Shown here piece by piece: positions 56,755-64,000 of a stretch of DNA of 64,000 nt; the stretch's first letter is position 1, and each line of letters opens with the position of its first letter. The stretch is from Bryobacteraceae bacterium (lineage in GTDB: Bacteria > Acidobacteriota > Terriglobia > Bryobacterales > Bryobacteraceae), in NCBI GenBank assembly GCA_025056865.1, contig JANWVO010000052.1, positions 62,001 through 126,000 on the forward strand, in the 5' to 3' direction. The translations under genes and the position numbers were made by a program. The notes under the pieces are model-generated. The model did no database searches, was not told the origin of the DNA, and saw nothing but the letters and a program-made list of their open reading frames with translations.

Positions 56755-58292
56755 CAGACACAAACCTCCTTCTTCACCCGCCCTGCCTGCGCGCGGATCT
56801 CCCGCCGAGCGTCCGGAGCCAGCCGCCGCAGATTCGCGAGCTGCATCTCCATGCGCGGCACCCGCCGCAATTCCCCCTCATTCCGCATGAGAAAGTCCCA
56901 GTAAAGCACCGTAAACGGGCAGGCATTCTCCCCGGTGGCCCGAGCTGGGTCGTAACGGCACCCCTGGCAGTAATTGCTCATGCGGGCGATGTACTTGCCC
57001 GTAGCGGCATAGGGCTTGGAGGCCATCCGGCCGCCGTCGGCAAACTGGCTCATGCCCAGCACGTTCGGCAGCTCCACCCACTCCACCGCGTCCACGTAGA
57101 TGCCCAGATACCACTCGTGCACCTGCCGCGGCTCGACGCCCGCCAGCAGCGCGAACAGCCCGGCCACCATCAGCCGCTGGATGTGATGCGCGTAGCCGTA
57201 TTCAAGCGTCTGGCCGATCACTTCACGCAGGCAGCGCATCTCCGTTTCGCCCGTCCAGTAGAAGCGCGGCAGCGGAGCCTGAGCGTCGAGCGCGTTCCAC
57301 GTGGCGTATTCCGGCATCCACAGCCAGTACACGCCGCGCACGTACTCGCGCCAGCCAAGGATCTGGCGGATGAAACCTTCAACGGAAGCGAGCGGAGCTT
57401 TCCCTTCGCGCCAGGCTTCTTCCGCAGCGCGCACCGCGTCGCGGGCCTCGAGCAGCTTCAGGTTCATGGCCGCCGACAGGCGCGAGTGAAACAGAAACGG
57501 TTGCTCCGTCCACATCGCGTCCTGAAAGCGGCCGAACTGCGGCAGACGGTTGCCGATGAAATCATCCAGCGCCGCGCGCGCCTGCTCCGGCGTGACCGGC
57601 CAGTCGAAATGGCGCAGGCTGCCGGGGTTGTCCGGGAACCGCTGCTCGACAAGGCGCAGGACTTCGCGCGTGATGTCGTCGGGCGGGAATCCGGCAGGTT
57701 GCGGAATGCCTCCAGGCCCGCTGCTGGAAAAAGACTCGCGATTCTCGGCGTCGAAATTCCATTTTCCTCCCGCAGGCCCGTGCTTCTCCATGAGAATTCC
57801 GTGCCGGCGGCGCATTTCCCGGTAAAAGAATTCCATCCGCAACTGCTTCCGGCCGCGCGCATGCTGGCGGAAATCGTCCCGCGTGGCGTAGAAGTGCGGG
57901 TCGCTGAGCCAGACCAACGGCACGCCTTCCGCGCCGCAGACATCTTCGAACATCTTCGCCACACGCCACTCGCCGGCCTCCAGCAGCACCACGCGCCGGG
58001 GATGATGGCGGCGGATCGCAGCGAGCAGCTCGCCGCCGAGGCTTCCCGTGTTGCCTGGATCGTCCAGCCGCCGGTAATCGACTCGCCAGCCCTGCGCGGC
58101 GAGCCACGCCGCGTGGTGCCGCATCGCGGCAAGGAACAGCGCCGTCCGTGCCTTGTGCGATGGCACGTGGGTGGACTCTTCGGCCGCCTCCGCCATCCAG
58201 ACGACGTCCTCGCCGCGGCGGGCGCGCTCGAGCACCGGCGAGCGCCGGCAGAGCTGGTCGCCAAGGATCACGCATAGGTCCCGGCAGGGCAT
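56754..58292 (-). CDS. FeS-type photolyase/cryptochrome (PhrB-like)
   Basis: 512 residues, deoxyribodipyrimidine photolyase-related family. The N-terminal Rossmann part CVILGDQLCRRSPVLERA and the C-terminal FAD domain (GFIRQILGWREYVRGVYW, GYAHHIQRLMVAGLFALL, YLGIYVDAVEWVELPNVLGMS written as separate blocks) fit FeS-BCP proteins. Cysteines C354, C442, C445 and C458 (NYCQGCRYDP...ENACPF) have the spacing of the [4Fe-4S] ligands in the (6-4) photolyase PhrB. Likely light-driven repair of (6-4) photoproducts or blue-light sensing. Start ATG 58292 (MPCRDLCVILGD) gives the family N-terminus; upstream starts would run into the divergent gene. Confidence 0.93.
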   Translation of the reverse strand: MPCRDLCVILGDQLCRRSPVLERARRGEDVVWMAEAAEESTHVPSHKARTALFLAAMRHHAAWLAAQGWRVDYRRLDDPGNTGSLGGELLAAIRRHHPRRVVLLEAGEWRVAKMFEDVCGAEGVPLVWLSDPHFYATRDDFRQHARGRKQLRMEFFYREMRRRHGILMEKHGPAGGKWNFDAENRESFSSSGPGGIPQPAGFPPDDITREVLRLVEQRFPDNPGSLRHFDWPVTPEQARAALDDFIGNRLPQFGRFQDAMWTEQPFLFHSRLSAAMNLKLLEARDAVRAAEEAWREGKAPLASVEGFIRQILGWREYVRGVYWLWMPEYATWNALDAQAPLPRFYWTGETEMRCLREVIGQTLEYGYAHHIQRLMVAGLFALLAGVEPRQVHEWYLGIYVDAVEWVELPNVLGMSQFADGGRMASKPYAATGKYIARMSNYCQGCRYDPARATGENACPFTVLYWDFLMRNEGELRRVPRMEMQLANLRRLAPDARREIRAQAGRVKKEVCV

Positions 58293-58359
58293 CCAGTAAA
58301 GGGATGCGCTGCGCCGGCTGCCTGCTCCAGAATTGCAGCGCTCCGTTAGGATTTGAAGT

Positions 58360-59913
58360 ATGTGCTGCACACGGCGTCTGCTTTTCGCACTGTGCTTTCC
58401 GCTGCTCGTCCGCGCCCAGCCCGCGCTGGATGAGACCGTCGAGCGCGCCCTGCGCACGTTCGAGGTGCCCGGCGCAGCGGTGCTGGTGGTCAAGGACGGC
58501 GAGATCGTCACCGCGAAGGGCTACGGCGTCCGCAGGCTGGGCGAGCCCGCGCCCGTCACGCCCCGCACGCTGTTCGGCATCGCTTCCAATACAAAGGCGT
58601 TCACCGCGGCGGCAATGGCCATTCTGGTCGACGAGGGGATAGTGAAGTGGGACGACCGCGTGATCGACCACCTGCCCGAATTCCAGATGTCAGATCCCTA
58701 TGTGACGCGCGAGATGCGCGTGCGCGACCTGTTCACGCACCGCAGCGGGCTCGGCCTTGGAGCGGGCGACCTGATGTACTTCCCGCCTTCCGACCTCAGC
58801 CGGGCGGAAATCCTGCGCCGCCTGCGATTTGTCCCGCTGGCGCACAGCTTCCGCGAGCGCTACGACTACGACAACGTCCTCTACATCGTGGCGGGCGAGC
58901 TGATCGCGCGCGTTTCCGGCATGAGCTGGGACGACTTTGTGCGCACGCGCATCCTCGATCCGCTGGGAATGCGGGCGACCAACACGAGCATCCGCGCCCA
59001 CGGCGAGCAGGCCGAAGTGGCGTTTCCGCATGCCCGGGCCGACGGAAAGCTGGTGCCGCTGCCGCTGGCCGACAGCGACAACTGGGGCGCGGCGGCGGGA
59101 ATCAATTCGAACCTGGAAGACCTGAGCCGCTGGGTGCGGATGCAGCTCAACCGCGGAGCGTGGGGCGGCCGGAGGATCTTCAGCGAGGCGCGCCACCGCG
59201 AAATGTGGACACCGGTGACGCTGATTCCGGCGCGCCCCGGAGAAGGCGAGCTGGCGCAGGTGTCGCCGCAGTGGTCTGCCTACGCGCTGGGCTGGAACGT
59301 CAGCGATTACCGCGGCCAGCGCATCGTGCATCACAGCGGCGGGCTGGCCGGCATGGTGACGCGCACCGTGCTGGTTCCCGTGTTGAATCTCGGCGTCGTC
59401 GTGCTCACCAACCAGGAGTCGGGCGCCGCGTTGAACGCCATCGTCTACACGGTGCTCGACCACTGGATGAACGCGGCTCCGGTGGACTGGGTGGCCGTGC
59501 TCAACGAGAGCCAGAAGAAGCGGGAGAAGGAAGCGGCGGAGAAGGTCTCCTCCGCACTGGCGAAGCGGAATCCGGCCTCCCGCGCTTCGCTGCCTCTCAG
59601 GTCGTACGCGGGCCGCTACCGCGACGCCTGGTATGGCGATGTGATCATCGAGGAGCAGGGCGGGCGGCTGCGCATCCTCTTTTCCCACACGCCGTGGCTG
59701 GAAGGCACGCTGGAACATTTCCACTACGATACGTTCATCGCCCGGTGGGACCGCCGCTGGCTGCTGGCGGACGCGTGGGTGACCTTCGCGCTGAAGCCGG
59801 ACGGCAGCGTGGAGGAAGTGCGGATGAGCGCCCTCTCGCCGCTCACGGACTTCAGCTTCGATTTCCACGACCTGCGCCTGAAGCCCGCGCCAGCCGGGGC
59901 GAAGCCTTACTGA
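58360..59913 (+). CDS. Secreted serine hydrolase, class C beta-lactamase family
   Basis: 517 residues with a signal (RRLLFALCFPLLVRAQ). Catalytic motifs: S76-x-x-K79 in FGIASNTKAFT, the Tyr-x-Asn-like YDYDNVLYIVAGEL, and HHSGGLAGMV in place of the third motif. It belongs to the beta-lactamase/penicillin-binding-protein-like esterase group; a C-terminal DUF3471-like beta domain (ARLPLRSYAGRYRDAWYGD; LRILFSHTPWLEG) follows from about residue 410. Function may be peptidase, esterase or amidase; beta-lactam hydrolysis is not implied. It is divergent from the photolyase and overlaps the OPT gene by seven bases. Confidence 0.88.
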   Translation: MCCTRRLLFALCFPLLVRAQPALDETVERALRTFEVPGAAVLVVKDGEIVTAKGYGVRRLGEPAPVTPRTLFGIASNTKAFTAAAMAILVDEGIVKWDDRVIDHLPEFQMSDPYVTREMRVRDLFTHRSGLGLGAGDLMYFPPSDLSRAEILRRLRFVPLAHSFRERYDYDNVLYIVAGELIARVSGMSWDDFVRTRILDPLGMRATNTSIRAHGEQAEVAFPHARADGKLVPLPLADSDNWGAAAGINSNLEDLSRWVRMQLNRGAWGGRRIFSEARHREMWTPVTLIPARPGEGELAQVSPQWSAYALGWNVSDYRGQRIVHHSGGLAGMVTRTVLVPVLNLGVVVLTNQESGAALNAIVYTVLDHWMNAAPVDWVAVLNESQKKREKEAAEKVSSALAKRNPASRASLPLRSYAGRYRDAWYGDVIIEEQGGRLRILFSHTPWLEGTLEHFHYDTFIARWDRRWLLADAWVTFALKPDGSVEEVRMSALSPLTDFSFDFHDLRLKPAPAGAKPY

Positions 59914-61892
59914 CGCGCCCTGCGCAGCGGAATCCAGACGAGCGCCCCGCCCAGCACGGCAAAGCCCAGCCAGGCGAGCCATCCTCCCCAGCGCGGATAC
60001 CAGGAGAAAGCCTCCGCGCCGGCCACGGCCTGCACCAGCGAAGGCGCGCCTGCAAGGAAAAGCGCGGCAAGCAGAATGCCGGTGACCGCCTCGCCGGCGA
60101 TGAGCCCGCTGGCCAGCAGCGTTCCGGCCTCTTCCGCGCGCTGCCGGCGCTGTTCGGGCTGCCGCGCCAGCAGCCGGTCCGCCAGCCAGCGGATGAAGCC
60201 GCCAACAAGAATGGCGGAACTTGTTTCAAAAGGGAGGTACATGCCGACGGCTACCAGCATCACGGACCGCGCGCCGCACAGGATCAGCGCCAGGCCAAAG
60301 GCCAGGCCGATGCCGAGCAGCCCCCACGCCATGCCGCCGCCGACGATGCCTTTGGCGAGCTGCGCCATCAGGCCCGCCTGAGGCGCCGGCAGCGCGCGGC
60401 CGCCAATGCCGCCCGTCGACAGGTTGGCCTCGTGCAGGACGATCACCGGCGCCAGCAGGAACATCGCCAGCAGCACCACGGCGAGCATCTCCACCACCTG
60501 CATCTTCCACGGCGTGCCACCCAGAAGATGCCCCGCCTTCAGGTCCTGGATCATCGAGCCAGCCACCGAAACGGCCACGGCCACCACCGCCGCCACGCCG
60601 AGCACGGCGGCGGCTCCGGCGGCGCCGCGCACGCCGATCGCCGTCATCAGCAGCGCCGCCAGAATCAGCGCCGAAAGCGTCAGGCCGCTGAGCGGCTGGT
60701 TCGAACTCCCTACGAGCCCCACCAGATAGCCGCCGGCCGCCGAAAGCAGGAAGCCGGCCGCGCCCATCAGCGCCGTGGCCGCCGCCGCAGCCGTCCAGGA
60801 GCCGGTGAAGTTGTGGTAGATGGCTGCCACCGGCAGGGCCAGCACGGCGATGCCCGCCAGCACCAGCGCCGGCGGCAGGTCGCGTTCGGTTCGTTCTGCC
60901 ATATGAACCGCCCCGCGCCGGGCGCGCCAGGCCCCGGCCAGCGACTGCGCCAGCGACCGCCGCATCGACCACATCGTGCTGGCCGCACCTGCCAGCATCA
61001 TGCCGACCGCCACCGGGCGCACGATGTTCATCCAGATCGTATACGCGGCCACCGAGGGATCGCGCGCGCCCGCGCGGGCGGCGAAGTCCGGATCGAAAAA
61101 CAGCAGCAGCGGGATGAGCACCCACCAGGCCAGGATGCCGCCGCTGGCATTGATGGAGGCATACTTCGGCCCGATGATGTAGCCGATGCCCAGCAGGGCC
61201 GGAGACAGCGCCGGCGTCGACCACGCGACTCCGCCCCGGTGCGCCACCTCGCCGAGCGGAGCCTTCGAGAAGTCAAAGTGGCGGACGAGACTCGCTGGAA
61301 AGGGGAGAAATCCTTCGGCAAATTCCCGGAAAACAGGCAGCCCTTTTTCGCTCTTGAGCAACTGGATCAGTGCTCCCAGCCCCATTCCGCCGAAAACAAG
61401 CCGAGGCGCTTCGCCGGACTCCTGCCCGGCGCGGACGATCTCGTAGCTCGCCACGCTTTCCGGCCACGGCAGGCCGGCATCGACGCACAGCGCCCGCCTG
61501 AGCAGCACGATGAAGAGGATCCCGGCCAGACCGCCAGCCAGAAGAATGAAGGAGCCTTCCCAGTAATGCGAGCGCAGGTCCTGCCAGAGCCGCCGCCCGT
61601 CCATCTCCACCATCAGGAACGCCGGCAGCGTGAAGATGGCCCCGGCGACGAGGGCTTCGCCTACGCTGGCAGCCGTGCGGGCGATGTTCTGCTCCAGCAC
61701 GCCGCCACGCCATTGCGGCAGCCGCGCCAGCGCCATGGCGATCACCGCCGCGGGAATCGTCGCCGCCACCGTCTGGCCCGCCTTCATGCCGAGATAGGCA
61801 TTGGCCGCGCCGAAGACGAAAGCAAGAAACAGGCCGAGCCCGACGGCCTTCACGGTCAGCTCTCGGGGAGCCTGGTCCGGGATCCTGTTCAC
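59907..61892 (-). CDS. OPT-family oligopeptide transporter
   Basis: 661 residues, about 15-16 hydrophobic helices. Recognisable OPT signatures are GLFLAFVFGAANAYLGMKAG, IPAAVIAMALAR, IIGPKYASINASGGILAWWV, GGYLVGLVGSSNQPLSGLTL, MIQDLKAGHLLGGTPWKMQ and VGMYLPFETSSAILVGGFIRW. The family transports oligopeptides or metal chelates with protons. It is tail-to-tail with the hydrolase gene (stops overlap by seven bases). Sixty-four bases separate its start from ppk, which is divergent. Confidence 0.93.
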   Translation of the reverse strand: MNRIPDQAPRELTVKAVGLGLFLAFVFGAANAYLGMKAGQTVAATIPAAVIAMALARLPQWRGGVLEQNIARTAASVGEALVAGAIFTLPAFLMVEMDGRRLWQDLRSHYWEGSFILLAGGLAGILFIVLLRRALCVDAGLPWPESVASYEIVRAGQESGEAPRLVFGGMGLGALIQLLKSEKGLPVFREFAEGFLPFPASLVRHFDFSKAPLGEVAHRGGVAWSTPALSPALLGIGYIIGPKYASINASGGILAWWVLIPLLLFFDPDFAARAGARDPSVAAYTIWMNIVRPVAVGMMLAGAASTMWSMRRSLAQSLAGAWRARRGAVHMAERTERDLPPALVLAGIAVLALPVAAIYHNFTGSWTAAAAATALMGAAGFLLSAAGGYLVGLVGSSNQPLSGLTLSALILAALLMTAIGVRGAAGAAAVLGVAAVVAVAVSVAGSMIQDLKAGHLLGGTPWKMQVVEMLAVVLLAMFLLAPVIVLHEANLSTGGIGGRALPAPQAGLMAQLAKGIVGGGMAWGLLGIGLAFGLALILCGARSVMLVAVGMYLPFETSSAILVGGFIRWLADRLLARQPEQRRQRAEEAGTLLASGLIAGEAVTGILLAALFLAGAPSLVQAVAGAEAFSWYPRWGGWLAWLGFAVLGGALVWIPLRRARQ

Positions 61893-61956
61893 GAGTCGAT
61901 CCTACCCTGTCCCGCTGCGCCTCCGCCGCCGCTCGGCTACATTAAGAGGAAGCTCT

Positions 61957-64000
61957 ATGGCGTCCGGAAAGGCGAAGCATGGCGGGAAGAACGCGAAAGA
62001 GAAGCCACCCGCAGGGCCGAACCTGAACGATCCCTCTCTTTACGTCAACCGCGAGCTCAGCCTGCTCGAGTTCCAGCGCCGCGTGCTCGAGGAGGCGCAG
62101 GATCCCTCCAATCCGCTGCTCGAACGCGTGAAGTTTCTTTCGATTCTTGGCTCCAACCTCGATGAGTTTTTCATGGTGCGCGTGGCCGGGCTGTACAGCC
62201 AGCTTGAGTCTGGCGCGGTGGAGACCGGGCCGGATGCCATGACGCCCGCCGAACAGCTCGAGGCGATCCGCGAGGTTTACGAGAAGCTGTTCGCGGAAGC
62301 GCACAAGTGCCGCAAGGAGCTGTTTGCAGAGCTGAAGAAGCACGGCATTCTGATGCTCGACTGGGAGGAGCTTTCCGACGCGCAGAAGGAAACGGCGACA
62401 CGGTTCTTCGAGGACGTCATCTATCCGGTGCTCACCCCGCTGGCGTTCGATCCGGGACGGCCGTTCCCGCACATCTCGAATCTCAGCCTCAACCTGGCCG
62501 TACTGGTGCGCCACCCGAACGGCGAGGAGCGCTTCGCGCGCATCAAGGTGCCTGACACGATTCCGCAGATCATCCCGCTGCACAAGCCGCCTTCGCGCCG
62601 CAGCGGGCGTCCGCTGACCTTCGTCTGGGTGGAGCAGGTGATCCAGGCCAACCTCCAGGCGCTGTTTCCGGGAATGGAGATCATCGAAGCGCACCCGTTC
62701 CACGTCACGCGCGACGCCGACATCGCCATTCAGGAGCTGGAAGCCGAAGACCTTCTGGAAAGCGTGGCTGAAAGCGTCCGGCAGCGCCGCTTCGGCGCAG
62801 TGGTGCGGCTGAAAGTGCCGAAAAAGATGCCGGACTCGATCCTGGAAATTCTCAAAACGAACCTCGAAATCGGCGACGATGCGGTGTACCGCGTGGAGGG
62901 GCCGCTGGCGCTGGTGCGGCTGAAGCATATCGCGTCGCTGGACCGGCCCGACCTGAAGGACGCCCCGTTCACGCCCGCGCCCCTACAGGGCCTTTCCGAG
63001 GAAGAGGACATCTTCGCCGCCATCCGCCGCGGCGACATTCTGCTGCACCACCCGTTCGACAGCTTCCAGCCGGTCATCGATTTCCTGCGCGCTGCCGCGC
63101 GGGATCCGAATGTGCTCGCCATCAAGATGACGTTGTACCGCGTGGGGCCCAACGCGCCGGTGGTCGAAGCGCTGCTGGAGGCGAACGCCCGCGGCAAGCA
63201 GGTGGCGGCGCTGGTGGAGCTGAAAGCGCGCTTCGACGAGGAGTCCAACATCGAGTGGGCGCGCGCGCTGGAACGGGAGGGCGTGCATGTCGTCTACGGG
63301 CTGGTGGGCGTAAAGGTGCACTGCAAGGTGGCGATGGTGGTGCGGCGGGAGGGGCAGAAGATCCGCCGCTACGTGCACCTTTCGACTGGCAACTATAACG
63401 CTGTCACCGCGCAGCTTTACACCGACATCGGCCTGTTCACCTGCGATGAAGAGATCGGCGCCGCCTGCACGGATCTCTTCAACTATCTCACCGGGTACTC
63501 GGCCCGCAACGACTACGGCAAGCTGCTGGTGGCACCGGTGAACATGCGGGAGAAGTTCGAGGCGCTGATCCGGCGCGAAATCGCCATTGCCCGCTCCGGC
63601 AAGCCGGCCCATGTGATCTTCAAGATGAACGCGCTGGTGGACCCGCGCATCATCCGGCTGCTGTACGAGGCTTCGATGGCGGGCGTCAAAGTGGACCTGC
63701 TGTGCCGCGGCATCTGCTGCCTGCGGCCCGGCATTGCGGGCATCAGCGACAACATCCGCGTCATCAGCATCGTCGGCCGCTTCCTTGAGCACAGCCGGAT
63801 CTACTGGTTCCGCAACAACGGCCACGAGGAGATCCTGCTGGGCTCGGCCGACCTGATGCCGCGCAACCTGAACCGGCGCGTGGAGACGCTGTTCCCGGTG
63901 GAGAAACCTGCTCTGATCCGCCATCTGCGCGACCGGGTGCTGGCCATCTATCTCAAGGACAACGTCAAGGCGCGCCGCATGAAGAAGGACGGCAGCTACG
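61957..64000 (+). CDS. ppk: Polyphosphate kinase 1 (3' end beyond the window)
   Basis: The reading frame is open to the last base, giving 681 residues of PPK1. Order: N-terminal helical domain (LYVNRELSLLEFQRRVLEEA, ILGSNLDEFFMVRVAGL), then the head domain, then catalytic domains with MTLYRVG, LVELKARFDEESNIEWAR, the autophosphorylated histidine H455 in VGVKVHCKVAM, HLSTGNYN and H612 in FLEHSRIYWF. The spacing of the two His residues (157) equals that in E. coli PPK. It makes polyphosphate from ATP reversibly. AGAGGA lies six bases before the ATG; an N-terminal Lys-rich extension precedes the core. Confidence 0.95.
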   Translation, partial: MASGKAKHGGKNAKEKPPAGPNLNDPSLYVNRELSLLEFQRRVLEEAQDPSNPLLERVKFLSILGSNLDEFFMVRVAGLYSQLESGAVETGPDAMTPAEQLEAIREVYEKLFAEAHKCRKELFAELKKHGILMLDWEELSDAQKETATRFFEDVIYPVLTPLAFDPGRPFPHISNLSLNLAVLVRHPNGEERFARIKVPDTIPQIIPLHKPPSRRSGRPLTFVWVEQVIQANLQALFPGMEIIEAHPFHVTRDADIAIQELEAEDLLESVAESVRQRRFGAVVRLKVPKKMPDSILEILKTNLEIGDDAVYRVEGPLALVRLKHIASLDRPDLKDAPFTPAPLQGLSEEEDIFAAIRRGDILLHHPFDSFQPVIDFLRAAARDPNVLAIKMTLYRVGPNAPVVEALLEANARGKQVAALVELKARFDEESNIEWARALEREGVHVVYGLVGVKVHCKVAMVVRREGQKIRRYVHLSTGNYNAVTAQLYTDIGLFTCDEEIGAACTDLFNYLTGYSARNDYGKLLVAPVNMREKFEALIRREIAIARSGKPAHVIFKMNALVDPRIIRLLYEASMAGVKVDLLCRGICCLRPGIAGISDNIRVISIVGRFLEHSRIYWFRNNGHEEILLGSADLMPRNLNRRVETLFPVEKPALIRHLRDRVLAIYLKDNVKARRMKKDGSY

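Noticed and set aside
58647-62165. A 1172-residue plus-strand frame crossing the hydrolase and OPT genes
   Set aside because: It overlaps real genes on both strands, is Arg/Gln-rich, and runs over the ppk start; no domain is visible.

Overview
The window is a high-GC, gene-dense bacterial chromosome segment that looks like a Solibacter/Bryobacter-type acidobacterium (order Bryobacterales). The reasons are two secreted NHL-repeat proteins ending in the TIGR03437 'Solibacter C-terminal' domain, an Oar-like TonB-dependent receptor with an N-terminal carboxypeptidase-regulatory-like domain, DUF1080 and xylose-isomerase-like sugar proteins, an ASPIC/UnbV FG-GAP protein, and many ATGA/TGATG-coupled genes. 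I see no rRNA, tRNA, CRISPR array, insertion sequence, integrase or phage gene, so this reads as ordinary chromosome rather than an island.

Layout. 0-5 kb: a BamE-like fragment, a quinone-oxidoreductase-type MDR protein, a small membrane protein, a DUF1080+PHP-like fusion, an exported sugar-isomerase-like protein and a barstar-like protein. 5.2-12 kb: a TetR regulator, a lipoprotein membrane-fusion protein and an RND pump whose C-terminus is fused to a TolC-type outer-membrane channel. 12-20.7 kb (minus strand): a POT transporter, then xseB-ispA-tlyA-nadK, a dicarboxylate/amino-acid symporter, a sugar isomerase and a secreted M14 peptidase, mostly overlapping. 20.7-22 kb: an SDR and a bacterial PH-domain membrane protein. 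22-26 kb: a secreted protein with a strong terminator, then a two-gene unit of a MoxR-type AAA ATPase and a 609-residue TraB/DUF5682-like protein. 26-30.6 kb: two NHL/TIGR03437 secreted proteins. 30.7-38.4 kb: a compact [NiFe]-hydrogenase maturation operon hypF-C-D-E-A-B plus a maturation protease and a translationally coupled FG-GAP/ASPIC protein, with no hydrogenase structural gene in view. 38.4-43.9 kb: leuA-B-C-D (minus strand) with a divergent LysR regulator; LeuA lacks its allosteric domain. 44-48.2 kb: a TonB receptor, a PhoD-like phosphatase and an epimerase-like protein. 48.5-54.4 kb: an Oar-like receptor, an apparently exported PLP aminotransferase and a SulP-type permease. 54.4-58.3 kb: a secreted HExxH protein, then an FeS-type photolyase/cryptochrome operon with an SDR that lacks its catalytic Tyr and an NmrA-like reductase. 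58.4-64 kb: a class C beta-lactamase-like hydrolase, an OPT transporter, and ppk running off the window end.

Functionally the region mixes housekeeping (leucine synthesis, isoprenoid chain elongation, NADP supply, rRNA methylation, polyphosphate) with cell-envelope export, uptake and secreted enzymes typical of soil oligotrophs. The points most worth following are the single-chain RND-TolC pump, the MoxR/TraB-like pair, the receptor-aminotransferase-permease operon, the shortened LeuA, and a duplicated domain inserted into a TIGR03437 protein. Long antisense reading frames opposite many genes are composition artefacts and were not annotated.
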